Notes: a model not told the origin generated them from the letters alone. 64,000 bases of DNA from Manihot esculenta (GCF_001659605.2 NC_035169.2:4888110-4952109), one strand, 5' to 3'. Counted from the stretch's first letter, positions 22,801 through 34,080 are shown. Numbers and translations: made by a program.

Positions 22801-25800
22801 ATGACAATCACCTTCTCTTCAGAAGATGCTCAGGGTATTCAGATGCCCCATGATGACGCGCTCGTCATTGAGGCCGTCATTCATAATTATCGGGTAAAGA
22901 AAGTCTTAGTGGATGACGGAAGTAAAGTCAACTTGCTGCCATACCGGGTTTTTCAGCAGATGGGAATTCCGGAGGAACAGCTGGTCCGAGACCAGGCACC
23001 AATCAAGGGGATCGGAGGGGTACCGGTGGTCGTAGAAGGGAAGGTGAAGCTGGCTCTCACCTTGGGCGAAGCACCCAGAACTCGTACTCACCACGAGGTA
23101 TTTTTAGTGGTCAAACTTCCGTTAAGCTATAACGTGATCTTGGGAAGGCCTGCGCTGTTCAATTTTGAAGCCGTCACCAGTATCAGGTATTTGGCGCTTA
23201 AGTTTCCAACAGAAGAAGGAGTGGGAATAGTCCGGGGCAGCCAGGAAGAGGCAAGAGCAGTATACTTAGCCACAGTAGCAGAACCAAGCTCCATTGGAGA
23301 AGCTCTTGACTCGGAAGTCCTAGAGGTTCGAGATGAGAAAATAGAGGCCAGGACAGAACCGGTGGGGGAGCTGGAGACTTTCCCTTTATCAAAAGCAGAG
23401 ATAGAAAAGGTCTTTAGTCTCAACGCCGGCCTCACTAAAGAACAGAAAGCTGAAGTCATGGCCCTGATCCGAGGTCATGCGTCTAGTTTTGCCTGGAAGC
23501 CCTCCGACATGCCTGGAATTGACCCCATGGTAATGACACACAAGTTGAATGTACTCCCCAAAGCCAAGCCAGTAAAACAGAAGAAGAGAGTAGTAGGAAG
23601 AGAAAAGCAGCAGGCCACCAGGGAAGAGGTGCAGAAACTTGAGGAGGCAGGTTTTATTAGGGAGGTTATGTACCCACAGTGGTTAGCAAATCCTGTATTA
23701 GTCAAAAAAGCCAATGGCAAATATAGGATGTGCATAGATTTTACTGACCTAAATAAGGCCTGCCCTAAAGATTGTTATCCACTTCCTGACATTAATAAAA
23801 TGGTCGACTCTACGGCCGGTTTTGATTATATGTCTTCTTTGGATGCTATGTCTGGTTATCATCAAATCCCAATGGAAAGGTCGGACGAGGAAAAGACCTC
23901 GTTTATCACTGAAGACGGGACTTATTGCTACAGAGCTATGCCATTCGGATTGAGGAATGCCGGGGCAACGTACCAAAGATTGATGAATAAAATCTTCAAA
24001 AATTAGATTGACAGGAACGTAGAAGATTATGTAGATGATATGATGGTTAAAAGCCCAAATTTCCAGCAGCACGTAGCAGACCTGAAGGAGGTATTCGGGG
24101 TATTAAATCAGTACAGAATGAAGTTGAACCCAGCAAAGTGTGCTTTCTTTATTCGAGGAGGAAAATTCCTGGGATTCATGGTAAGCGGAAAAGGCATCGA
24201 ACCTAATCCGGAGAAGGTGGAAGCCATATTGAATATGCCAGAGCCGACCTGTGTAAGGGACGTCCAGAGACTAACTGGGAGAGTAGTGGCGCTTAACCGA
24301 TTCATGTCAAGATCGGCAGAAAAGTGTTTGCCGTTCTTCCAGAAGTTGAGGAAAGTACCGAACTTCGAGTGGACGGAAGACTGCAAAAAAGCCTTTGCAG
24401 AGCTTAAGAAATATCTTAGCTCGCCCCATGTACTCAGCAGCCCTGTAAAAGGAGAGAAACTTCTGATATACTTGGCGGCCTCAGAACAAGCAGTCAGCGC
24501 AGTATTAGTGAGGGTGGAAGAGGGGGAGTAGAAACCCATATTTTACGTCAGCAAAGTACTCAGAGATACCGAGGTCAGATACTCAAACATTGAAAAAATG
24601 GCTTACGCCTTATTGCTAGCAGTTCGGAAATTCAAGGTTTACTTGGAGGGCCACCAAGGAGTTGTGATGACAGACCAACCCTTAAAGAAGATTTTACGCA
24701 GGCCAGAAACTTCAGGTCAGATGTTGGCTTGGTCTGTCGAGATCAGCCCTTACTGTCTAGAATATCGACCCAGGACAGCTATAAAATCCCAAGCTTTGGC
24801 TGACTTCATAGCAGAGTGCTCATTCAATAAGGTGCAGGGAGGATCATCCTCAGGGGCAGCAAAACAGCAATGGGAGGGGGAGCCTCATCCAGAATTTAAC
24901 TGGAAGCTATATGTAGACGGAGCATCAAGCACTGAGGGCAATGGTGCCGGAATAATGCTCAAGGGGCCAGAGGAGTTTAAGGTGTGTTACGCCCTACGTC
25001 TAGAGTTCAAAGCCTCGAACAATGTAGCAGAATATGAAGCCCTGGTGAATGGAATGTTGGTAGCTTTGGAGGTAGGGGTAACCGACCTCGAGGTGAATAG
25101 CGACTCTCAGCTAGTGATCAACCAGGTGACAGGATTATATCAGGCTAGAGACCCCGTCATGCAGAACAAAGTAAAAACTTTGGAAGCCGAGCTCATGGGT
25201 CAAGGAGTAACCGTCAGGTTTCAAAGAATACCCCGAGAGGAAAATGAGGAAGCAGATCTGCTCAGCCGATTATCCAAAGAAGAACTGGAACAGCTTCCCG
25301 ATGAAGTATACATACAGCAGGTCCATACACCCGCTTTTAATAAAACTAACACGATATTGCAGGTAGAACAAAGTCCAACTTGGATGACTCCATACCTGAG
25401 ATACTTGGAAAAGGGCGAGCTCCCCGAAGATAAAGATGAAGCCAGAAAGATAGCAGCTCGTGCCGCTAACTACCAAGCAATAAGGGGGACCTTATACAGA
25501 AAAGGAAAATCCAGTCCATGGCTCCGATGTGTAAGCCCGGAAGAGGCTACAAAAGTAATGGAAGAGATACATAGAGGCCTGTGTGGAGCCCACGAGGGAG
25601 CAGGAACGTTAGCCAACAAAGTATTCAGGCAAGGATACTATTGGCCCACTGTTAAAAAAGAAGCAGAAGAGTTTGTCCGGAAGTGCGACGTATGTCAGAG
25701 ATTTGCTAATGCCATCAGGACCCCTGCCACTCCTCAAGCAAGCATATCCAGTCCATGGCCTTTCTCACAATGGGGAATCGATATCTTGGGACCGTTCCCC

Positions 25801-26616
25801 AAGACTACGGGGCAAAGGAAATTCGTAGTGGTGGCTGTAGAATACTTTTCAAAATGGCCAGAGGCAGAAGCGATAGCCACAATCACAGCTCGCAAGATGA
25901 TAGATTTCGTGTGGGGGCATATCATCTGTAGATTCGGCATACCTAGAGTGCTTATCTCAGACAATGGCAGACAATTTGACTGCAGTACCTTCAGGGCCTT
26001 CACGACGAACGTGGGCATATGGCACAAATTCTCCTCTGTGGCCCATCCTCAAACTAATGGCCAAACAGAAGTCACTAACAGAGCTATCCTTCAAGGGTTA
26101 AAGAAACGGCTAGATGGCGCAAAGGAGAATTGGGCTGAAGAACTCAACAGTATCCTGTGGGCACTCCGAACCACTCCCAGAGCACCCACTAAAGAAACAC
26201 CCTTTGCACTTGCTTATGGCACGGAAGCCGTAGTCCCAGTCGAGCTGCAGATTCCCACTCACCGAGTCCAATTCGTTAGTGAAGACACTAATGGGGACAA
26301 GTTAAGAAGCAACCTAGAAGCTCTTGAAGAAGTTAGGGAAGAAGCACAAATCCGAACTGCTGCTTATCAACAACGGGCAACACGATATTACAACCGAAAG
26401 GTTAGAGAGAGAAGCTTGAAAATGGGAGACCTGGCCTTAAGGAACCTAGAAGCTACAGGGAAAAGAGCGGCCGCGGGCAAGTTAGCACCGACCTGGGAAG
26501 GTCCGTTCAGGGTGACAAAAGTGGTCAAGCCAGGGGTATACCGGATCGAAGATATGCAAGGAAACCCCGAACCCCACGCTTGGAACATCCAGCACTTAAA
26601 GAGGTATTTCCCTTAA
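22801..26616 (+). pseudogene. Pol of element D: protease, RT, RNase H, archaeal RNase H, integrase; two in-frame TAG stops
   Basis: A single frame of 1,272 codons is broken by TAG at 24004-24006 and 24529-24531. Both sit where Gln (CAG) is expected in the family. The protease motif is VLVDDGSKVNLLP. RT has CIDFTDLNKACPKDCYPLPDI and YVDD (about residue 409). The first RNase H spans the second stop (FYVSKVLRD, VVMTDQPLKKIL). A second, archaeal-type RNase H follows (KLYVDGASSTEGNGAGI, NNVAEYEALVNG, NSDSQLVINQ). The integrase has a zinc region (CDVCQRF) and catalytic residues in DILGPF, ISDNGRQFD and QTNGQTEVTN. Without the stops the frame looks functional throughout. Confidence 0.9.
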
Positions 26617-26849
26617 AATATTTGTAAAGAAAAACATTGTACTCTGACACACATGAGTGAATAAAATTGTTTATACAATGTGATTATCTTTGTGAATAAT
26701 ACTCCTCCGTGGAAAAAGAACGAATAGGGCTCAAAGAGACCTCTTGAAAAAACAAGACCTCAGTTAGACACAAAACCAGTTGAGATGACGAAGCGACAGT
26801 AAGACCAATATGCCTGAATATTGTGTAAAACCTCAAGAAGGTACAAAAA
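26617..26849 (+). other. Element D sequence after pol
   Basis: Noncoding DNA after the pol stop, with an AATAAAA-type signal near 26660. It leads into the tandem array and shows no coding potential. Confidence 0.6.
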
Positions 26850-27019
26850 GATTAGGATCCCGTAAGATCTCCTGAAGAAAAAGACAACCGGCGGGGCCCC
26901 GAGGTCACCCCGGAACAAAAAAAAGATCAGGATCCTGTAAGATCTCCTGAAGAAAAAGACAGCCGGCGGGGCCCCGAGGTCACCCAGGAACAAAAAAGAT
27001 CAGGATCCCGTAAGATCTC
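26850..27019 (+). repeat. 73-bp GC-rich tandem array of element D, left part
   Basis: Units begin GATCAGGATCCCGTAAGATC and contain CGGCGGGGCCCCGAGG. Starts at 26850, 26925 and 26998 give a period of about 73-75 bp. The third unit is cut at 27019 by element E, and the array resumes at 35859. Tandem arrays between pol and the 3' LTR are known in Tat-lineage elements and can seed satellite DNA. Confidence 0.9.
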
Positions 27020-28763
27020 TGACAGGAGCGGTTGTCGAAGCCGGTAAAAAATAACCTTCTTGGTTACCTACAAATACAACTGTAGACAGTGGTGAAGGAT
27101 CGTATCCACAGAGAATTGATTACCTACTTATTTGTCTTAATCAAGACCAATCAAACCAATGGAAAGCACAAGTGAAAGCAAGTGATTGCAAATAGAACAA
27201 AAGTAAAGTGCAAGGAAAGTAAAAATGGGGGTTTTGAGATGATTTGATTAACAACTAATGAAAGTAATTAAAACAGCAAGTAATAAAAATAAAGAGGAAA
27301 TCAATAAGAGAAAAGTCTAGTTGAAGATATGGATCCACTTTGGTTGTTTGGGTTGATCATTGAAACATGGTTACCTTGATTGATTCAATAGGTTGGTTAT
27401 GGGGGTGGAAGACGCTTCTCACCACCATGTCTTTCCTTATGAACAAACTGATTAGGGAACGTCCTCTAACCAATTACTAATCAACATATTGCCAAGGAAC
27501 GTCCTTGGGCCATAGGCATCAAAACAATTGCCAATTGCATGAAGAACAAGAAAGATCCAAACCCTAACTACTCAAACGTATGAGATGGTGTTAGATCATG
27601 CAATTCTTGGTTTTTACACCAAGTGTTCTATGGACAGAATATTTCCAGCAATTACGGACTAACAAATATCCTAATCCAACAATCAATTAACTTTGCAATC
27701 AAGAATCAAGTGGCCAATTTGATCAAAACAACAAAGCAATCTTAGAATTAAGCATCAATTGCATGAATATTGAATATAATCAAAGACAAAAGTTTCTGTT
27801 CAGATCTCACAACCCTTTAAACAACCTTAGTTTCAACCAAACTTCAACTAGAATAAAGGTTTCAGCCACTCATGGCTGAACCAAAACAGAAAATAAAAGA
27901 AAAGAAGAAAGAAAAATGAAGAACTAGGGTGAGAGAGGTCTTGGAAGAGGCTGCCGATTCTTGGAGAGGAAAAAACCTAAAAAATCCCCCTTCTTGTCTT
28001 CTTGAAGCCTTTAAATATGTCTTGAGAGGCTGCCTAGGGTTTGGTGGCAGTCCATGAGTCTTTTAGAGGCTGTCCAAAGTGCCCTTGGTGTTGCATGTGC
28101 CTTGGTTGTGCATGAGTGAAGGCAAAAACGAGTCACATGTGATGGGAGGCAAGTGGGGGCACTTTGGTCTTTTCATAGCTGTCCAAGATCCTCAAGATGT
28201 TGTACATTAAGTCCAAGAGATTGCCCATGCACTAATCAGGAAGATGGAGCCTTCTTAGGAAACTTGAATGAAGTGGGAAAGATGTGATCTTTGGATTTGG
28301 TTCATTTAATGAGCTAAATCTTTGAGATCCAATAATTAAATGTGAATCTTGAAGATTTGGATCTCAAGATACTTCCCTTAATTGGCTCCTCAAATATGGC
28401 AACTTGGGATATGGCTTCTTGAATAAGGAAGGAATGAATTAGAGCGCATTTTCGGCTGCCTAAATTGAGTTTCGGAGGCTGGACTTCGGTTCTGGTCTGA
28501 AGGTTCGGCGGCCTAAGGTTGGAGTTCGGCGGCCGAAGGAGGTCGACTTTCGTCTCTGGAGCCAATGTTCGGCGGCCGAAGGTGCCGCCGAAGGTGGGTT
28601 TTCCAGATTTTGCACTTTTGAGCGTTTTTAAGAGCATTTTCTCTTGAATGTCCCTTTTCACCTAATATCTGCAAAACATGATTAAAACCACAAAATTAGG
28701 TAGAAAAGGTGTAAATAGACATCAAGAATATCATGATAATATGGGCTAATTTATGCTCTATCA
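27020..28763 (-). repeat. 3' LTR of element E (left copy)
   Basis: On the minus strand it runs from TGATAGAGCATAAATTAG to CGCTCCTGTCA. A GCC-motif module lies at 28451-28593 and a TATA-like ATATTTAAAGG near 28012. The polypurine tract AAGTGTGGGGGTATT (minus strand) lies just outside the LTR. Confidence 0.94.
28451..28593 (-). promoter_or_regulatory. GCC-motif module in the element E LTR
   Basis: There are two exact TTCGGCGGCCGAA motifs and several variants (TTCGGCTGCC, TTCGGCGGCCTAA, GTGCCGCCGAA). The segment 28545-28593, with GACTTTCGTCTCTG then a motif then GGTGCCGCCGAA, matches Tekay LTR sequence such as 4080-4131 on the same plus strand. It is therefore reversed relative to E's own transcription. 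The identical module is at 35546-35688 in the other LTR. GCCGCC is the core of the GCC-box bound by ERF transcription factors; binding here is inference. Confidence 0.7.
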
Positions 28764-29736
28764 AATACCCCCACACTTAAACTTTTGCTTGTCCTCAAGC
28801 AAACAAACATAGTCAAATAAGTTTTCTTTGCTACTTGATCCTTATTTCCACTTTAAGCTCTTACTCAAGACACTTATGTTGAAGCATTGTAGTGAAGAGT
28901 ATGTGCATGAAGATTACTTACCTCTTTTCCTTGATTCCCTTTGCTTACCATGGCTAGGATTTGTTTTCCTCAAGAGAGATCATGCATATTATTGTTAAGA
29001 CTTTTTCCAGCTCTTGGTGTGACTTGCCCTTACCTTGAAGTACTTTATTCAGGCTTTTGCACTTTAGATCTTGCTTGGAAAGGTCACCAACCTATTTTTG
29101 ATGTAACTTTTTGATATTTCAGTTGGTCACCTATCCAAGTGGCTAGTAGCCTTGTTCTTAGTCTTTTGACCATTGGAACAGTTTTTTGAATTTGTGCTTT
29201 TGAGGGCTTTGCCTTTGCTGAATTTTCTTTCTCTCAACGACTTGGGCAAATCAACACCTATTGCTAAGCAAGTCATATTAAGTTCATTCACACAAATTCA
29301 GATTTTTCTCATCAATTGAGGGTCATCAATATGTTTTTCACCATGGCAAACTCAAAGATTCAATTCAAAAGGCACTTCTCAAACATGAACACAACCCACT
29401 GCAAGTGATTCAACATGAGTTTAAAGAGTTATAACATCAATGGGGTCAAGGAAAAAAAAGACTCATCTAACATAGCTCATTAGTTTGAGTAGAGCAAAAC
29501 AAAAAAAAGAAGAGGAAGGTTGTGGTTGTGTGTGTTTTATTGAAAGCATAACAATAACAAAAAATAAAAAATTTTCCTAATGCAAGCAAACTAAAGATTA
29601 AAGCAAAAATAAAATTCAGAGATATACAGAATACCCCCACACCTAAATCATGCATTGTCCTCAATGTATAAGAAACATAAAAGAACAAAGGACACTGAGT
29701 ACTTCCCTGGGGTGTGGTGTGCATGGTATGATCACT
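28764..29736 (-). other. Noncoding tail of element E with a second polypurine-like tract
   Basis: No integrase, envelope or other frame could be recognised. On the minus strand, GGTGTGGGGGTATTCTG near 29628-29645 repeats the polypurine tract found at the LTR border, after GGACAATGCATGATTTA. Other parts are AT-rich, with a T-rich/A-rich run near 29500-29620. Confidence 0.75.
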
Positions 29737-32700
29737 TTAGGCAGAATGAGTGACGAACAGGTGTTCGTCCGGGAAAGCTTCCTCAACTGGACAAGGTGCA
29801 GAAGTGGATGGGAGTCGGCTGAGGTGGTCAGCTACCAGATTTTCTTTCCCTTTTTTGTCCCTTATTTCTAGGTCAAATTCTTGTAGTAAAAGGATCCACC
29901 GAATGAGTCTTGGTTTTGCTTCCTTTTTCTTGATCAGATATCGCAGAGCTGCATGGTCAGAGTAGATAATGACTTTGGTACCCAAGAGATATGGTCTGAA
30001 TTTCTCTAGGGCAAATACAACGGCTAAGAGCTCCTTTTCAGTTGTTGTGTAATTGCTTTGTGTAGCATCCAAAGTGCGAGAGGCATAGTGGATGACGTGG
30101 GGTGAGTTTCCCACACGTTGTCCCAAGACTGCTCCTACAGCATAATTGCTTGCATCGCACATGATTTCAAAAGGTAGGCTCCAGTCGGGCCCTTGAATGA
30201 TTGGGGCAGTCACAAGCAATTCTTTTATCAGATCAAATGCTCTTTTGCAATTTGCATCAAAATCAAATGCAACATCTTGTTGGAGTAATTTGCACAATGG
30301 TTGTGTGATTTTTGAGAAGTCTTTTATGAATCTTCTGTAGAAGCCTGCATGTCCAAGGAAGGAACTGATGTCTTTAACATTGGAAGGGTAAGGCAGATTT
30401 TTGATGGTGTCCACCTTAGCTTTGTCAACTTCAATGCCTTTGGCTGAAACAACATGACCTAAGACCATACCTTGATTAACCATAAAATGACACTTTTCAT
30501 AATTAAGCACAAGGTTAGTCTCAACGCATCTTTGCAAAATCTTTTCTAAGTTGGAAAGGCATTCATCAAAAGTGTTGCCATGAACTGTGAAGTCATCCAT
30601 AAATACCTCAATTGTCTTACCAACATAGTCAGAAAATATGCTCATCATGCATCGCTGAAAGGTGGCAGGTGCATTGCATAGTCCAAAGGGCATCCTCCTA
30701 AAGGCAAAAGTGCCAAAAGGGCAGGTGAAAGTAGTCTTCTCTTGATCTTCTGGGGCAACTGGAATTTGGTAGAAACCTGAATAACCATCTAAACAACAAT
30801 AGTGAGTTTTACCTGCAAGCCTTTCTAGCATCTGATCAATGAAGGGAAGTGGGAAGTGATCTTTTCTTGTTGCAGAATTGAGCTTCCTATAGTCCATGCA
30901 TACCCTCCATCCATTTTGAACTCTAGTGGGTACAAGTTCTCCTTCAGCATTTGGAACAATGGTAATTCCAGTTTTCTTTGGAACTACATGTACAGGGCTC
31001 ACCCATTTGCTATCAGAGATTGGGTAGATGATTCCTGCATCAAGGAGTTTGACTATTTCTTTCTTTACCACTTCCATCATGGGTGGATTCAACCTTCTTT
31101 GAGCATCTCTAACTGGCTTGCATTCTTCCTCCATGTGAATTCTATGCATGCAGGTGGAGGGAGAAATTCCTTTGATGTCATCAATGGTCCATCCTATGGC
31201 TTCCTTGTGTTTTTGTAGTACCTTCAAGAGGCTTGCTTCTTCATGTTGGTTCAATTCATTGGACACTATTACTGGAAGTGTCTTGTTGGCTCCCAAGTAC
31301 ATGTATTTCAGATGGTCTGGGAGAGGTTTCAGATCAGAAGGTGGTTGCAAAGGTGATTTGGAAGAGCTTGCTTGTGATGGGGGCTGCTGTGAAAGGTTCG
31401 GCGGCCGAAAAGTAACTGAGTTCGGCGGCCGAATGTCTTCGAGTTCCGGAATGAGCTGCGGCGATGGATTCGGCTTCCGCAAATCTTCTAAGTTCGGCGG
31501 CCGAAAGATGTTCGGCGGCCGAAGTGCGTCTTCTGTTTGCGCATTGTGTTTCTGAAGTGGTGCATCAGAATGCGATGATTGAAGCTCAGTGGAGTTCGGC
31601 GGCCGAAAGTGGGTTATGTTCGGCGGCCGAATGTCTTCTGTCTGCTTGATCTCCACTTGCTGAATGCTGCAGACTGTTTCTTTTAGTTTCAGATTTTCAA
31701 TCCTGTAAAGGTCATCATCTAAAACAGAATCTTGATTTTCATTAAACACATCTTGGCTTAAACAATCAATAATATCAAGACCATAAACAGGGGACATATC
31801 ATGTGGATATTTCATGGCATCATAGACATTGTACTTAATTACTTCCCCTTCAAATTCCATGGTAAGAGTACCATCATGCACATCAATTTTAGTTCTAGCA
31901 GTACTCAAGAAAGGGCGCCCAAGAAGAATGTCAGAACTAGTATTGCAACTATCTTCCTTAGTATCAATCACATAAAAATCAGCAGGAAAGACAAGTTCAT
32001 CTACTTGGACTAGAACATCTTCAAGAACACCTATGGGGTATACCACAGATCTATCAGCTAGTTGAATCACGACTCTTGTTTCTTTTAAAGCACATGCATT
32101 AAGAGATTTATAGATGGAGAGAGGCATGACATTGATAGATGCACCAAGATCACACATGGCTTTCTTGATACCAACGTTCCCAATTTTGCAAGAGATAGCA
32201 AACATACCTTTGTCCTTGCATTTGGTAGGGAGTTCTCTTTTAATAACAGCAGTAACTACCTCACCTACACTTACTTTCTCTCTTTCAGCAAGCTTCCTTC
32301 TATTTGTGCAAAGCTCCTTCAGAAATTTAGCGTACCTGGGAATCTGCTTAACAGCATCTAGCAGAGGTATATTGATTTGCACTTTTCTGAAAGTGTCAAG
32401 AATCTCCTTTTCTTCTTTTTCTTTTTGTGTTCTTTCAAATCTCTTGGGAAAAGGAGGAGGAACGTGGAAACTTACTTTGGGATCAGTCTTGTGCGCATGA
32501 GGTGGCTCAGATTGAGATGGAGAGGCTTCAGGTGGACTTGGTTCTTTTTCTTGCTCATGATTAGTATCTTGAAGCTCTTTGCCACTTCTCAAGGTAATAG
32601 CACTAACATTCTGTCTGGGGTTGGTTTCAGTTTGAGAAGGGAGCTTACCTTGGGATTGCAGTTGGCCTATAGAGGTGGCCATTTGGCTTAGGTTTTGTTG

Positions 32701-34080
32701 CACACCTTGCATTGATGTGGTCATCTGGCCTAGGTCTTGTCGTACGCCTTGCATGGTGTTCACCATTGTTTCCATCATTGTTTGCATGATCTTTTCAAGG
32801 TTCTGATTAGGATTTGAAGGTGCTGGTTGGGTTTGATTTTTTTGGTAGCCTTGGTAGTTCTGATCACTGTTGCTCTTTCCATAGCTAAAATTGGGGTGAT
32901 CTTTCCAACCTGGATTGTATGTATTGGAGTATGGATCATATCTGGGTTGGTTGTTGTACCTTCCCATTGCATTGACTTGGTGGTGATCTTCTTGGAGAGT
33001 AGGACATTGATCAGTGGGGTGTCCTACATGGAAGCAGATCTCACATGGCCTAGGAGGCTGAGGTGCTTGATTTTGTTGAGCTTGGCCAAGGGCGATCTTT
33101 TCCATAAGAGAAGTTAGTTTTGAAAGTTGAAATTCAACAGAGGATGTTCTTACCTCATAGATTCCTCTTTGCGCTTGCCCCTCTTCTTCATATTGCTTGG
33201 ATGAAGCTGCAAGATTGAATATTAGTTCCTTCATCTCCCTAGGTGTCTTGTCTAGGATGGATCCTCCACAAGCTACATTTATGAGTTTCCTTTCTGATGG
33301 AATCAAGCCTCCATAGAAGAACTGGATGAGGGCTTTGTCTGACATATCATGTTGTGGACAACCTGTACATAGTCTTTCAAACCTTTCCCAATAATCATAT
33401 AAGTCCTCAGTTGGTTTTTGCCTTATGCTAGTGATTTCTCTTATTATGCCAATTGATTTAGATGGTGGGAAGTATTTGTCCAAAAAGGCTTGGACCATAT
33501 CATCCCAAGAAGTAATAGATCCAGGTGGCAAATAAAATAACCAATCCTTAGCATGGTCATCTAATGAGAAAGGAAAAGCTCTTAGTTTAACATGATTTTC
33601 AGAGATCCCTTGAGGTCCCATGGATGAGCAAATAATTTTAAATTCTTTTAAGTGCTTATGTGGATTTTCATTTTGCAAACCTCTAAATTTAGGAAGATGA
33701 TGAATCAAACCTGATTTCAGTTCAAAGGGAACTGCAAGAGGTGGATAGGTGATGCAAAGTGGAGCATAATCACCTATAGGAGTTGCTAACTCCCTCATGG
33801 TTCTTTCCCTTTGTGCTTGTGGCCTATTTGCTGGATTTTCTTGAATTATCTGGCCTTGGACAGCATGTCCATCATGGGCAGCAGCTGGTGCTCGAGGTTC
33901 TGCCATTGGTGCGCAACTTGGTTGCTGGAGTGCAGGACTTTCGGCGGCCGAATGTTGGGCAGAATGTTCTGCAGGTGCAGAAACTTGCTTTCCAAGCCTT
34001 CTAAGAGTGCGTTCAATTTCTGGATCAAAGGGCAGAGTGTCCCTACTTTCAGATCTGGTCATGTAAGAAGAAATAAACAA
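29737..34080 (-). CDS. Element E gag-protease-RT-RNase H polyprotein (no integrase)
   Basis: One uninterrupted frame of 1,447 residues. The first ATG is at 34080, and a second in-frame ATG six codons on (MTRSESR) may be the real start. In order: a gag domain (about residues 90-260), a CCHC-like motif CEICFHVGHPTDQC near 345, a Gln-rich linker, the protease (MCDLGASINVMPL, about 643), a Pro-rich insert with Arg-Pro-Pro-Asn repeats (about 815-900), RT (CMDYRKLNSATRKDHFPLP; FMDD about 1160), and RNase H ending at KKGKENLVADHLSRLP. A short tail resembles the start of the usual linker to integrase, then the frame stops. The copy could make particles and cDNA but not integrate alone. Confidence 0.93.
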   Translation of the reverse strand: MFISSYMTRSESRDTLPFDPEIERTLRRLGKQVSAPAEHSAQHSAAESPALQQPSCAPMAEPRAPAAAHDGHAVQGQIIQENPANRPQAQRERTMRELATPIGDYAPLCITYPPLAVPFELKSGLIHHLPKFRGLQNENPHKHLKEFKIICSSMGPQGISENHVKLRAFPFSLDDHAKDWLFYLPPGSITSWDDMVQAFLDKYFPPSKSIGIIREITSIRQKPTEDLYDYWERFERLCTGCPQHDMSDKALIQFFYGGLIPSERKLINVACGGSILDKTPREMKELIFNLAASSKQYEEEGQAQRGIYEVRTSSVEFQLSKLTSLMEKIALGQAQQNQAPQPPRPCEICFHVGHPTDQCPTLQEDHHQVNAMGRYNNQPRYDPYSNTYNPGWKDHPNFSYGKSNSDQNYQGYQKNQTQPAPSNPNQNLEKIMQTMMETMVNTMQGVRQDLGQMTTSMQGVQQNLSQMATSIGQLQSQGKLPSQTETNPRQNVSAITLRSGKELQDTNHEQEKEPSPPEASPSQSEPPHAHKTDPKVSFHVPPPFPKRFERTQKEKEEKEILDTFRKVQINIPLLDAVKQIPRYAKFLKELCTNRRKLAEREKVSVGEVVTAVIKRELPTKCKDKGMFAISCKIGNVGIKKAMCDLGASINVMPLSIYKSLNACALKETRVVIQLADRSVVYPIGVLEDVLVQVDELVFPADFYVIDTKEDSCNTSSDILLGRPFLSTARTKIDVHDGTLTMEFEGEVIKYNVYDAMKYPHDMSPVYGLDIIDCLSQDVFNENQDSVLDDDLYRIENLKLKETVCSIQQVEIKQTEDIRPPNITHFRPPNSTELQSSHSDAPLQKHNAQTEDALRPPNIFRPPNLEDLRKPNPSPQLIPELEDIRPPNSVTFRPPNLSQQPPSQASSSKSPLQPPSDLKPLPDHLKYMYLGANKTLPVIVSNELNQHEEASLLKVLQKHKEAIGWTIDDIKGISPSTCMHRIHMEEECKPVRDAQRRLNPPMMEVVKKEIVKLLDAGIIYPISDSKWVSPVHVVPKKTGITIVPNAEGELVPTRVQNGWRVCMDYRKLNSATRKDHFPLPFIDQMLERLAGKTHYCCLDGYSGFYQIPVAPEDQEKTTFTCPFGTFAFRRMPFGLCNAPATFQRCMMSIFSDYVGKTIEVFMDDFTVHGNTFDECLSNLEKILQRCVETNLVLNYEKCHFMVNQGMVLGHVVSAKGIEVDKAKVDTIKNLPYPSNVKDISSFLGHAGFYRRFIKDFSKITQPLCKLLQQDVAFDFDANCKRAFDLIKELLVTAPIIQGPDWSLPFEIMCDASNYAVGAVLGQRVGNSPHVIHYASRTLDATQSNYTTTEKELLAVVFALEKFRPYLLGTKVIIYSDHAALRYLIKKKEAKPRLIRWILLLQEFDLEIRDKKGKENLVADHLSRLPSTSAPCPVEEAFPDEHLFVTHSA
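31397..31631 (-). repeat. In-frame GCC-motif array inside the element E coding region
   Basis: Six exact TTCGGCGGCCGAA copies start at 31397, 31421, 31493, 31511, 31595 and 31619, plus a degenerate one near 31470. Spacings of 24, 72, 18, 84 and 24 are all multiples of six, so each is read in the same frame and encodes Arg-Pro-Pro-Asn. A seventh exact copy at 33940-33952, near the gag N-terminus, is read in another frame as Ser-Ala-Ala-Glu. Confidence 0.92.

Noticed and set aside
29467..29724. Short frame after element E's polyprotein as an envelope or integrase remnant
   Set aside because: No integrase zinc or DDE motif and no recognisable envelope features; the composition is that of AT-rich noncoding tail.
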